Positions 25,503 to 33,737 of a DNA stretch of 64,000 bases are shown here, piece by piece (position 1 is the first letter of the stretch; each line of letters starts with the position of its first letter). Made by a program: the position numbers and the translations under genes. This DNA is from Prosthecobacter sp. GTDB lineage: Bacteria > Verrucomicrobiota > Verrucomicrobiia > Verrucomicrobiales > Verrucomicrobiaceae. The notes under the pieces are model-generated. The model searched no databases, was not told the origin of the DNA, and saw nothing but the letters and a program-made list of their open reading frames with translations. The stretch lies in the NCBI GenBank assembly GCA_021733925.1, contig JAIPJY010000006.1, forward strand, positions 124,001 to 188,000, in the 5' to 3' direction.

Positions 25503-25651
25503 AGCGGCGGAGCGTTTTGAAGACGCTGCTGGTGGGCCTGGGGTGCGGCGGAATGCTGGATTTGCTTCCCGGTCTGATGCATGGCAACCCAGGGTCGCCT
25601 CGCCAAAGCTCGGCTGACCCTGGGCTATAATCCGCAGCTCCGTTGGAGCTG
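25503..25651 (+). repeat. Dispersed two-hairpin element, copy 2
   Basis: Matches the element at 19765-19917. Hairpin 1: CCCAGGGTC (25588-25596) with GACCCTGGG (25616-25624). Hairpin 2: CAGCTCC-GTT-GGAGCTG (25635-25651). The loops and flanks are conserved while the outer stem pairs differ from copy 1 in a compensated way. The rest of the roughly 300-base gap between the cupin and DUF5397 genes shows no other feature. Confidence 0.8.
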
Positions 25652-25684
25652 GAGTGTGGCGAAATTAAATGCCAACCTTGCCGT

Positions 25685-25876
25685 TCACAGTGCCACAGGA
25701 TCTTGGGCAGCTTGTTCGATGGGGTAATCGAGTTCTTCTCCTGTCTCCATGACGACGACATGCACTTTGTGCCCGCTGACCTTGCCGGTGACCTGGTAAA
25801 CCGGGCCATATTCCCCGAAGCTGCGACAGCTGCCCATTAGATCGACGGGCGCTGATGGTGGGGGCGGTGTTCGCAT
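25685..25876 (-). CDS. DUF5397-like small protein
   Basis: 63 residues. The core FGEYGPVYQVTG, VHVVVMETGEELDYPIEQAAQDP fits the small DUF5397 family (a beta-rich domain whose hallmark is GPxYEV...SGEExxYPL). No function is known for the family. The gene follows the cytochrome/DUF1553 gene by 24 bases on the same strand and could be its operon partner. ATG at 25876 gives a Pro-rich lead-in; a second ATG 13 codons in (MGSCRSFG) is equally possible. Confidence 0.6.
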   Translation of the reverse strand: MRTPPPPSAPVDLMGSCRSFGEYGPVYQVTGKVSGHKVHVVVMETGEELDYPIEQAAQDPVAL

Positions 25877-25900
25877 GGGGGGACGTCTATTGAATCAAAC

Positions 25901-28900
25901 TCAGCCCTTGGTCACTACTTCGTCGAGGTTGAGGACGAGGTTGGCGACCATGGTCCAGGCGGCGAGTTCGGCGGGGTTGAGTTTTTCGTCGGGCTTGGAT
26001 TCGCCGTAGGTGATGGCTTTTTTGGCTTCTTCGGGCTTGGCGGTGTAGGCGGCGAGTTGCTTGTCGAAGTCCTGGCGGATGATCTCGGCTTCCTGAGCAC
26101 TGGGGTAGCGGCCGGTGGCGGTGCGAAAGAGGGCGGTGATGCGGGCGTCGGTGCTCGACTGGGTTTGCATGACGTGCTGGGCGAAATTGCGTGAGGCTTC
26201 GAAGAACTGGATGTCGTTCATGAGGGTGAGGGCCTGCAGCGGGGTGTTGCTGCGTTCGCGGCGCAGGCAGTAGCTCTCGCGATTGGGGGCGTCGAACGAG
26301 GTCATGTTCGGCGGCGGGGCGGTGCGCTTCCAGAAGGTGTAGAGGCTGCGGCGGTAGAGGGATTCGCCGTGGTCCTGGATGTAGTTGCGGGTGTTGCTGC
26401 CACCGAAGCCGACGGGTTCCCAGATGTTCTCGGGTTGATAGGGCTTCACGCCTTTGCCGCCGATTTTGGGGCTGAGCAGACCGGACACGAACAAGGCCTG
26501 ATCACGCACGGCCTCGGCATCAAGGCGGAAGCGCGGGCCACGGGCGAGCAGGCGGTTTTCGGGGTCTTTTTGGATCACGACGTCGGAGCATTGAGCGTCC
26601 TGCCGGTAGGTGTGGGAGGTGACGATCATGCGCACGAAGGCTTTCATGTCCCAGCCGCTTTCGCGGAAGTTCACGGCCAGCCAGTCGAGGAGTTCGGGGT
26701 GGCTGGGTGGTTCGCCTTGGGAGCCGAAATCGTTGCTGGTCTTCACGAGACCGGTGCCGAAAAACTGCTGCCACAGACGGTTCACTTCGACGCGGGCGGT
26801 GAGAGGATGCTGCGGGGTGACGAGCCATTTGGCGAGATCGAGGCGGGTGTAGTCGGCTTGTGCGGGGAGAGGGGGGAAGATCGCCGGGGTGCCACGTTTG
26901 ACCTGATCTTTGGGTTTGTCATACTGGCCGCGTTCCATCACGAAGCTGTCACGTTTTTCCGGCAGGTCGGCCATGATGAAGGTGGCGGGGATGACGTCAT
27001 CGAGCGTCTTCTTTTGAGACTCCAGCGCGAGCCTTTCGCCACGGGCACCTTCCACCAGGCTGCGTGCTCCCTGATACTCGTTTTCAAACCACCACTCCTT
27101 GAGGCGTGTGGCCTCTTTCTCGGGCCATTCAGCGGGCTTTTTGCCACGCACGAGAGTCTGCAGATCGTTGGGCAGTTCGGCGACGCGCTTGCCCTGATTT
27201 TTTTCGATCCATTTGCTCCATGACCACTGCGGATCTTTGGCGGGATCGACGCGGGAGGTCATGGCGAGCCGATCCCAGTAAACGGTGCCGCCGAACTGGG
27301 TGAAGGCATAGCCGCTGACCTTGATGCCGGGCTTGAGGCCCAGCCGTTCTGCGGGCACTTCGAGCTTCACCCACTCGCCGGCTTTGGGCAGTTCACCCAT
27401 TTGTACTTTCTCTGGTGTGCGCACCTGGCCGAAGGGGATGGCACCCTCCTGACCCCAGACGGCGCGGTGGTTCCAGCCGGCGGTGTGGAACTGCAGCATG
27501 ATGGCCTTGGGCGGATTTGCGGGGTCGATGTAGCACTGGACGCTGAGCTTGCCGTTTGGCGGGATGTCAAATTTCGCGCCGGTCGCAAAGAAGTCCTGAG
27601 CCACACCTGTGGCGGTGCGTTTCAACGAGGTGGTGCCGCTGAAGACCGGGCCCTTGTCCTTGGTGATGAGCTGTGTCGGTTCACCGGAAAAGTCTGCCTT
27701 CACGGGAAAGGCATCTTCAAACCAGACGAGTTCGCTGTTCTGTATCGGTGGTGGCGGGGTTTGTGTGGCGGGGTCGGTGTAGTTCAGGGTCTGGATCGCC
27801 GCACGGATCTTGGCCTGTGTGGCGGACATCTTTTGATCCAGCTCTGCGAGCTGCTTTTTTTGATCGGCGGTGCTCAGCCGGAGGATCGGCGGGGTGAGGA
27901 GAATGTTGCCATCCATGGCGGGATCGGCGGTGCTGTTGAAGAAGGCGTAGAGCGAGTAGAATTCCTTCTGTGAGATGGGGTCGAACTTGTGATCATGGCA
28001 CACGGCGCAGCCGGCGGTGAGACCCATCCAGACCGCCACCGTCGAGTCGGCACGATCCACGGCGTAGCGGAAGATGAACTCTTCATTGATGCTGCCGCCT
28101 TCACTGGTGGTGACGTTGCAGCGATTGAAGCCGGACGCGATCTGCTGATCGACCGTGGCATTGGGAAGGAGATCACCCGCAAGCTGCCAGATGGTGAACT
28201 GGTCGTAGGGCAGGTTGGCATTGAAGGCGCGCACCACCCAGTCGCGGTAAGGCCACATGCTGCGTTCGTTGTCGAGGTGGAGGCCGTGGGTGTCGGCGTA
28301 GCGCGCGGCATCCAGCCAGTAGCGGCCCATGTGCTCGCCGTAGCGTTCGGATTTCAGCAGGCGGGCGACGACTTTTTCATACGCATCAGGTGAGGTGTCG
28401 GCGATGAAGGCATCGATTTCGGCCAGAGTAGGCGGCAGGCCGGTCAGATCGAGCGTGACGCGGCGGATGAGGGTTTCCTTGGAAGCTGTGGGCGAGGGGG
28501 ACAGGCCTTCCTTGGCCAAGCGGTCCTGGATGAAGGCATCGATGCCGTTTTGGATGGGGCCTTTGACGGAGGGCGGAGTCGCTTTGACGGGTGGTTCGAA
28601 GGCCCAGTGTTTTTTGAACTCCGCGCCTTCTTTGATCCAGCGCTGCAGAATTTCCGCCTGGGCGGGGGTGATGTGCTTGTTCGAGTCGGGTGGTGGCATC
28701 AGCTCATCCTCGTCCTTGGTGAGGATGCGCTGGATGATGGAGCTGGACTCGGGGCTGCCGGGCTTGATGGGAAAGACGCCTTCGATGGCTTTGAGCGCGA
28801 CTTCTGGGATATCGAGGCGCAGATCGGCTTTCCGTTTCTTCGCGTCCAAGCCGTGGCAGGCGAAGCAGTTGTCACTGAGAATGGGACGGATGTCGCGGTT

Positions 28901-28972
28901 GAAGTCGAGCTTCGTCGCCGCGGATGCGGTGGCGGTCAGAGCAGCAGAAACGATGAAGGCACGGAAAAGCAT
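25901..28972 (-). CDS. Planctomycete-type cytochrome c / DUF1549 / DUF1553 protein
   Basis: A secreted protein of 1023 residues (signal peptide to about residue 18). A PSCyt1 domain starts with a haem-binding CFACH at 36-40 and continues to the axial region DELMPPPDSNKHITPAQ. DUF1549 follows (about 125-330, VTLDLTGLPPTLAEIDAF...RYWLDAARYADTHG). A lectin-like beta insertion comes next (about 430-560), and DUF1553 last (about 700-960, NRLWQQFFGTGLVKTSNDFGSQG). The family is a hallmark of Planctomycetes and Verrucomicrobia and is linked to polysaccharide breakdown by context only. It usually precedes a DUF1501 gene; none is present here, where cdsA lies upstream and DUF5397 downstream. Confidence 0.92.
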   Translation of the reverse strand: MLFRAFIVSAALTATASAATKLDFNRDIRPILSDNCFACHGLDAKKRKADLRLDIPEVALKAIEGVFPIKPGSPESSSIIQRILTKDEDELMPPPDSNKHITPAQAEILQRWIKEGAEFKKHWAFEPPVKATPPSVKGPIQNGIDAFIQDRLAKEGLSPSPTASKETLIRRVTLDLTGLPPTLAEIDAFIADTSPDAYEKVVARLLKSERYGEHMGRYWLDAARYADTHGLHLDNERSMWPYRDWVVRAFNANLPYDQFTIWQLAGDLLPNATVDQQIASGFNRCNVTTSEGGSINEEFIFRYAVDRADSTVAVWMGLTAGCAVCHDHKFDPISQKEFYSLYAFFNSTADPAMDGNILLTPPILRLSTADQKKQLAELDQKMSATQAKIRAAIQTLNYTDPATQTPPPPIQNSELVWFEDAFPVKADFSGEPTQLITKDKGPVFSGTTSLKRTATGVAQDFFATGAKFDIPPNGKLSVQCYIDPANPPKAIMLQFHTAGWNHRAVWGQEGAIPFGQVRTPEKVQMGELPKAGEWVKLEVPAERLGLKPGIKVSGYAFTQFGGTVYWDRLAMTSRVDPAKDPQWSWSKWIEKNQGKRVAELPNDLQTLVRGKKPAEWPEKEATRLKEWWFENEYQGARSLVEGARGERLALESQKKTLDDVIPATFIMADLPEKRDSFVMERGQYDKPKDQVKRGTPAIFPPLPAQADYTRLDLAKWLVTPQHPLTARVEVNRLWQQFFGTGLVKTSNDFGSQGEPPSHPELLDWLAVNFRESGWDMKAFVRMIVTSHTYRQDAQCSDVVIQKDPENRLLARGPRFRLDAEAVRDQALFVSGLLSPKIGGKGVKPYQPENIWEPVGFGGSNTRNYIQDHGESLYRRSLYTFWKRTAPPPNMTSFDAPNRESYCLRRERSNTPLQALTLMNDIQFFEASRNFAQHVMQTQSSTDARITALFRTATGRYPSAQEAEIIRQDFDKQLAAYTAKPEEAKKAITYGESKPDEKLNPAELAAWTMVANLVLNLDEVVTKG

Positions 28973-29013
28973 GGGGATGGTGTACGAAGCTCATCCACCA
29001 AGGCTTTCCGGCT

Positions 29014-29964
29014 TCAACGGCCAAAGAAATAGCCCGTCGCATGGAAAAACACCGGGGCGGCGAAGGCAAGCGAGTCGAGCCGATCCATAAAACCGCCGTG
29101 GCCGGCGATGGCGCCACCCCAGTCCTTCACGCCTCGATCACGCTTGATGGCTGACATGACGAGTCCGCCGACGAAGCCCATGACCACGACCAAGGCGGCC
29201 ATGACTGCGGCTTGCAGGGGTGAAAACGGCGTGGCCCACCACAGGGCGGCGCCGAGGGCTGTGGTCGTGAGTCCGCCGCCAAGAAAGCCTTCCCATGTTT
29301 TGCTGGGGCTGACGGTGGGGGCGATCTTGTGTTTGCCGCAGATTTTGCCCCACACGTACTGCATCACATCGCTCATTTCGACGATTGTGATGAACCAGAA
29401 AAGCAGTTTGGCCCGCTGATGCGGCCAGGAAGGAAGATCCAGCCAGAGAATCGCGGGCGCATAGCTGATGCAGTAAACGCAGATCATGAGGCCCCACTGA
29501 ATTTTCGCGGTGCGTTCCAGGAAGTTCTCGCAGTCGCCCGCCAGTACTGAGCGCATCGGTACAAACAGGAAGGCATAGACCGGGATCAGAATGAGGAACA
29601 TGTTGTACCACTGGGTCGCCAGAAAGTAGTAGTGCAGCGGCGTGATGATGAAGAAGACCCAGAACAGCGTGCGGTGGTCTGCCGGTTTCGTCGGCGTGAG
29701 GGTGATGAACTCGCGCAGGGCCATGAACGAACAGAAGAAAAACATCACGGCCGTGCCCACCGGTCCCAAGGCCAGCGCCCCGGCAAAAACGGCCACCATG
29801 GCCCACCAGGCTTTGGTGCGTGCGTTCATATTTGCCACCGTTATCCTGGCGGCGTCGGATGAAGCGCGTTTGGCCAGCACCCAGCCGATGACTGAAGCGA
29901 AGATGAGGAGTCCCAGGGTGCCGCCGAGAAGCCAGAGCAGAGCGGGATCGGAGAGGATATTCAT
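29014..29964 (-). CDS. cdsA: Phosphatidate cytidylyltransferase
   Basis: A 316-residue inner-membrane enzyme that makes CDP-diacylglycerol from phosphatidate and CTP. About eight TM helices precede the CdsA signature: SAIKRDRGVKDWGGAIAGHGG, then MDRLDSLAFAAPVFFH. KIAPTVSPSKTWEG matches the conserved loop before the last helices. ATG at 29964 is chosen; an upstream start would add a polar stretch overlapping the divergent esterase promoter. Its product is the substrate of PgsA, whose gene lies about 1 kb away on the other strand. The cytochrome/DUF1553 gene starts 41 bases after its stop. Confidence 0.9.
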   Translation of the reverse strand: MNILSDPALLWLLGGTLGLLIFASVIGWVLAKRASSDAARITVANMNARTKAWWAMVAVFAGALALGPVGTAVMFFFCSFMALREFITLTPTKPADHRTLFWVFFIITPLHYYFLATQWYNMFLILIPVYAFLFVPMRSVLAGDCENFLERTAKIQWGLMICVYCISYAPAILWLDLPSWPHQRAKLLFWFITIVEMSDVMQYVWGKICGKHKIAPTVSPSKTWEGFLGGGLTTTALGAALWWATPFSPLQAAVMAALVVVMGFVGGLVMSAIKRDRGVKDWGGAIAGHGGFMDRLDSLAFAAPVFFHATGYFFGR

Positions 29965-30059
29965 ACCAGGTGAGATTGACCGCCATTCCGTTTCTTTTGC
30001 AAATTGCATTAATAAGCCGCGTTGTAGCGAACATGAACTCCTGCGTTCATGTTCCCTTT

Positions 30060-30923
30060 ATGATGTCTCGTTCCTTTTTGTTCCTGCTCTTCCTGGCTCT
30101 TACACTGTCTGCCGGAGAACCGATCACGCACATCTATAAGAAGGCGGGTGATCGTGAACTGAAGCTCACTGTTGTCAATCCGCCGGACTGGAAGGCTTCG
30201 GATCAGCGGCCGGCGATGGTGTTTTTCCATGGTGGTGGGTGGGTGGGCGGAGGGCCGACTCAGTTTACCCAGCACAGCGAGTATCTGGCGACGCGGGGCA
30301 TGGTGTGCATCCAGGTGGAGTACCGGTTGATTGCCAAGGGGGACAAGGGACCGCCCATTGATTGCGTGCATGATGCGAAGTCAGCGATGCGCTGGGTGCG
30401 AGGTCATGCGGGGGAGCTGGGCATTGATCCGAATCGGATTGGTGCCGGGGGTGGCAGCGCGGGCGGGCATCTGGCGGCGTTTGTGGGCATGGTGGAAGGA
30501 CTGGATGATCCGCAGGACGATGTGAAAATTTCGCCGAAGGCGAATGCGCTGGCTTTGTTCAATCCGGTCTTCGACAACGGGCCGGATCAGGGCTGGGGAT
30601 ATGCCAGGGTGGGCGAACGCTTCAAAGAGTATTCCCCGGCGCACAACATCAGCGCCGATGATCCGCCAGCGATCATCTTCCTTGGCACGCAGGACAAACT
30701 GATTCCCGTGGCTGTCGTGGAGCGGTTCAAGGCCAACATGGAAAAGGCGGGCGTGCGCTGTGAAGCGAACTTTTATGAGGGGCAGGGCCACGGTTTCTTC
30801 AATCCTGGGAAGGGAGGCAAGATGCAGTTTTACTACGAGACACTGCTGGCCACGGATAAGTTCCTGGCATCGCTGGGATGGTTGAAAGGCGAGCCCACGC
30901 TGAAGAAGCCCCCGGAGGCGTAA
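30060..30923 (+). CDS. Secreted alpha/beta-hydrolase esterase
   Basis: A carbohydrate- or lipid-esterase-like enzyme of about 287 residues with a signal peptide (SRSFLFLLFLALTLSA). It has the hormone-sensitive lipase-type oxyanion motif MVFFHGGGW, nucleophile elbow GGGSAGG (Ser in GxSxG), acid Asp in FLGTQDKLIP and His in GQGHGFF. All triad members are present. Such enzymes in Verrucomicrobia often deacetylate plant polysaccharides, but the substrate is not predictable. Two adjacent ATGs (30060, 30063) precede the signal peptide. Confidence 0.85.
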   Translation: MMSRSFLFLLFLALTLSAGEPITHIYKKAGDRELKLTVVNPPDWKASDQRPAMVFFHGGGWVGGGPTQFTQHSEYLATRGMVCIQVEYRLIAKGDKGPPIDCVHDAKSAMRWVRGHAGELGIDPNRIGAGGGSAGGHLAAFVGMVEGLDDPQDDVKISPKANALALFNPVFDNGPDQGWGYARVGERFKEYSPAHNISADDPPAIIFLGTQDKLIPVAVVERFKANMEKAGVRCEANFYEGQGHGFFNPGKGGKMQFYYETLLATDKFLASLGWLKGEPTLKKPPEA

Positions 30924-31006
30924 ATGAATGGGCAAAGTTCTTTCGATGCAGGACCGTCATTGACAGCAGGGGGATTCCATCGCTAGACAGAGAAACCAGC
31001 CACCGC

Positions 31007-31606
31007 ATGAACCTGCCGAACAAACTCACTCTCTCACGTCTGATCCTGACGGGTGTTTTTGTGGTGTGCTTTTACATCCCCTGGTCGAACACGATTTCGC
31101 TGGCGCTGATCATCTTCGGCATTGCCTCGGCCACCGACTATTTTGACGGGAAGATCGCGCGGGCGCGGGGAATTGTGACCAACTTTGGCAAGTTGTTTGA
31201 TCCGCTGGCGGACAAGATCCTGATCGCCGCAGCTTTTATCCTGCTGAGCTCCGACAAGAACTTTGCCGAAGCGGCACGGATCCCGGCGTGGATCACCATA
31301 GTGATTCTGGCGCGTGAGTTTTTCGTGACCGGGATCCGGCTGGTGGCGGCAGGACAGGGCGCGGTGCTGTCTGCGGAAAAACTGGGGAAGCACAAGATGC
31401 TGTGGCAGATCCTGACGGTGATCTATTTCATGATGCGTCAGGCATCGGTCGAGCCGATCTTTGGCATCACGCACCCGGTCTTTACTGCGAATCCGGAAGT
31501 GGAGCGAATCGTGGCTTTGGCACTGCTCTCTTTCACCACACTGCTGACGCTGGTGTCTGGTTTCAGCTACTTTTGGAAGAACCGGCGTCTGTTTGACGAT
31601 GCTTGA
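31007..31606 (+). CDS. pgsA: CDP-diacylglycerol-glycerol-3-phosphate 3-phosphatidyltransferase
   Basis: A 199-residue inner-membrane CDP-alcohol phosphotransferase for phosphatidylglycerol synthesis. The signature is complete: ATDYFDGKIARARG, then NFGKLFDPLADK (D-x2-D-G-x2-A-R-x8-G-x3-D-x3-D). The N-terminus NLPNKLTLSRLILT is the usual PgsA opening. Several TM helices follow. The start at 31007 is chosen because MNLPNKLTLSR is the family N-terminus. The esterase gene ends 83 bases upstream and the RidA gene begins 24 bases downstream. Confidence 0.92.
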   Translation: MNLPNKLTLSRLILTGVFVVCFYIPWSNTISLALIIFGIASATDYFDGKIARARGIVTNFGKLFDPLADKILIAAAFILLSSDKNFAEAARIPAWITIVILAREFFVTGIRLVAAGQGAVLSAEKLGKHKMLWQILTVIYFMMRQASVEPIFGITHPVFTANPEVERIVALALLSFTTLLTLVSGFSYFWKNRRLFDDA

Positions 31607-31629
31607 TTTTGTCTCCTGATCTTACTGCC

Positions 31630-32091
31630 ATGAATGCCGAACAACAACTCGTCGCCCTCAGTCTCACACTTCCAACTTCACCACCGCGCGGGGGTGTTTA
31701 CAAGCCGGTCGTGATCGTCGGAAACATGGCCTACGTCTCGGGTCACGGGCCTTATCTTGGCGATGGAAAGTATCTGACAGGCAGGGTCGGTGCAGATCTC
31801 GATCTTGAAGCGGGAAATGCCGCTGCGAAGCAGACCGGACTCGCCCTGCTGGCAACCTTGAAAAGTGAACTGGGAAGCCTGGACCGCGTGAAACGTGTGG
31901 TGAAGCTGCTCGGCATGGTCAACTGCACCTCGGACTTCGGCGATCATCCGAAGGTCATCAACGGGTGCAGCGAATTGTTTGGCCAGATCTGGGGCGAGGA
32001 CTGCGGCATTGGCGCACGCAGCGCCGTGGGCATGGGTTCACTGCCGGGAAACATTGCCGTCGAGATCGAAGGCATCTTTGAGCTGCATTAA
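31630..32091 (+). CDS. RidA/YjgF-family protein
   Basis: A 153-residue member of the RidA superfamily, longer than classic RidA (about 128). SPPRGGVYKPVVIVGNMAYVSGHGP and the C-terminal RSAVGMGSLPGNIAVEIEGIFEL are characteristic; the Arg in ARSAVG occupies the catalytic position for imine or enamine hydrolysis. It belongs to the longer YjgF-like subgroup, whose substrates are less certain. A strong hairpin begins at its stop codon. Confidence 0.82.
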   Translation: MNAEQQLVALSLTLPTSPPRGGVYKPVVIVGNMAYVSGHGPYLGDGKYLTGRVGADLDLEAGNAAAKQTGLALLATLKSELGSLDRVKRVVKLLGMVNCTSDFGDHPKVINGCSELFGQIWGEDCGIGARSAVGMGSLPGNIAVEIEGIFELH

Positions 32092-32118
32092 AAACCTGCG
32101 CTGTTGCCAGCGCAGGTT
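32090..32118 (-). terminator. Terminator between convergent RidA and lipoprotein genes
   Basis: A perfect 11-bp stem (AACCTGCGCTG at 32093-32103 with CAGCGCAGGTT at 32108-32118) with a TTGC loop. Read on the minus strand it is followed by TTTTTAA, a proper U-tract for the lipoprotein transcript. On the plus strand it starts directly at the RidA stop and may also act there. Confidence 0.8.
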
Positions 32119-32142
32119 GTTGTGAGCGGTCATAAACGGGGC

Positions 32143-32640
32143 TCAGAACCAGCGCGATCCGAGGCCCATGCCGCTGCCCCAGTTGAAGGGCTGGCCAAAG
32201 CCATAGCCGCCGCCCCATGGGCGATTGGTGTTGCTGTAGATGGACGAAGAACTGCGATTGTAATACGGACTGCTGTACAGGTAGTTCGAGTAGTACGGAT
32301 GACGTTGATACGATATCGGGTAGATTGGATGGCGGCTGGTTGAACTGGTGTAGCGGGGGCTGGTACTGGAGAAGTACGGACGGGCGGAGTAGTAGCGGGA
32401 TCCGGCGTCCGTGCCGCGGATCACGTAGTAGTAATGGTCGCGGTTGGAGCCGAGTACGCTGCAGGAGAGAGCGCCCAGAGGGCTGTTACCTGTCGTACTT
32501 TGGTGTCTGAAGAAGCCATAACCGACAGGTCTGCCCAAATCATCGTAGGCATAGGCATGGTTGGGATACTGGCAGGCAGTGAGAGTCAGCGAAAGACCGA
32601 CGAGAAGAACCACGAGAGGGTGAAGCGAGGGCAATTTCAT
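32143..32640 (-). CDS. Tyr/Ser-rich lipoprotein
   Basis: A 165-residue lipoprotein with a signal (LHPLVVLLVGLSLTLTAC) and lipobox TLTAC. The mature part starts QYPNHAYAYDDLGRPVGYG. It ends in about 90 residues very rich in Tyr, Ser, Pro and Arg (RHPYYSNYLYSSPYYN), closing with a Gly/Trp/Phe-rich tail. Low complexity suggests a surface or matrix-like role, but no domain is recognised. The start is set at ATG 32640 by the signal peptide. It is convergent with RidA across a shared terminator. Confidence 0.65.
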   Translation of the reverse strand: MKLPSLHPLVVLLVGLSLTLTACQYPNHAYAYDDLGRPVGYGFFRHQSTTGNSPLGALSCSVLGSNRDHYYYVIRGTDAGSRYYSARPYFSSTSPRYTSSTSRHPIYPISYQRHPYYSNYLYSSPYYNRSSSSIYSNTNRPWGGGYGFGQPFNWGSGMGLGSRWF

Positions 32641-32785
32641 GGTGAGCGGGAGTGCGAGCAGGAATAGCGCACCAAATCCTCCCCCCTGGCAACGAGTAAA
32701 CGACCACGCTTCAGGGCTATAATTCCGCCCTGATAGAGTGGTTCTGAATTTTATGGGCCGACTGTCCCGGAAAACTTCAGTAATC
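32641..32785. other. Gap with a hairpin of the CTATA type
   Basis: The only structure is TCAGGGC-TATAATTCC-GCCCTGA at about 32716-32738, with flanking CCAC/GTGG partly extending the stem. Its GGGCTATAATTCCG recalls the GGGCTATAATCCG part of the dispersed two-hairpin element. No T-run follows on either strand. Confidence 0.35.
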
Positions 32786-33559
32786 TTAGAATCCAATGAT
32801 CTGGAAGGGCATACTGTCTCTGATCTGCTTGTCAGGCGGTGAGTTCATGAGCTTTTCAAATTGACGTGCCCATTCACGAATGGCGAACTTGGCCTGACCG
32901 GTAGGGAACAGTTCCTGTGGGAAGAAGAAGAACAATGATTTGGCCTCTTCTTTGTCGGCGAACTCGAAGAAGGACTTGCCGGTCTTGGGCTCGGTGAGGA
33001 CGCCCTGAATGGCGATCATTCCGCGCGAAGGTTTGCCAAGTAAACTACCGCCAATCATGGGGAGAGTCACCAGATCCACGGCCTCCCGCACGGCAAGCCC
33101 CGAGTAGGTGTTTGGCTCCCATTCGATGATGGACAGCTTCAAAGTCATGGCCTCCTTGGAGGGCTCGTCCACGACGGTGAAGCGTGATTTTTTGTTCGAC
33201 TTGAAAGCACCGACAAATTTTTTCTGGGCATAGCCAAGAAGGCTCTTCATCTTGCCATCGCGCCGTTTGTTGCTGAACTCCATCAGGGCGAACTTTTGGA
33301 GCATGGGCCGCAATTCATCGGAAACCACCGGGGCGATGTAGATCGACTTCACCTGCTCCGCAGCGGCCAGAACTTTCTTGTCGGTGCTCCACCAGTTGCC
33401 GATGAAGGGTGAGCGTTTACGGTTTTCCTTTAGCTCACTGGCATGTGGGAGGAAACTAGTGGGTTTGACATTAACAGCTGCGACCACGCTTTTGGCGGTA
33501 CGGCAAGAGATCATCATCCAAGGGATGAGCAGGAAGAGGGAGGCGCGGATTAGCATCAT
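32786..33559 (-). CDS. DUF3313-like lipoprotein
   Basis: 257 residues, with a lipoprotein signal (MMLIRASLFLLIPWMMISC). The mature part has VKSIYIAPVVSDELRP, TLKLSIIEWEPNTYSG and GGSLLGKPSRGMIAIQGVLTEPKTGKSFFEFADKE, a pattern like DUF3313/GNA1162-type lipoproteins whose function is unknown. The start is placed at 33559 by the signal peptide. It is divergent from rseP across a 178-base gap in which I see no clear promoter pair. Confidence 0.6.
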   Translation of the reverse strand: MMLIRASLFLLIPWMMISCRTAKSVVAAVNVKPTSFLPHASELKENRKRSPFIGNWWSTDKKVLAAAEQVKSIYIAPVVSDELRPMLQKFALMEFSNKRRDGKMKSLLGYAQKKFVGAFKSNKKSRFTVVDEPSKEAMTLKLSIIEWEPNTYSGLAVREAVDLVTLPMIGGSLLGKPSRGMIAIQGVLTEPKTGKSFFEFADKEEAKSLFFFFPQELFPTGQAKFAIREWARQFEKLMNSPPDKQIRDSMPFQIIGF

Positions 33560-33737
33560 GGAACGGTATTTGGATACGTCTGAGGAAGGCGGATGGCAAA
33601 TATTTCGCAAATCAGCCCCACCACAAACTTACCCGCACCATTTGCACCAGCCATGGGGGGGTGTTAGCTTTCGCGTCTGGTCATTCGGTGCTCCGGCAAT
33701 TCCGCCGCGCCCCGCCTGATTTTTTCCTTCCTCCTTT

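Noticed and set aside
26369-27223. Long plus-strand open frame opposite the cytochrome/DUF1553 gene
   Set aside because: It is rich in Val, Gly, Ala and Glu, as expected for the antisense of a GC-rich gene, shows no domain, and the opposite strand encodes a clear family.
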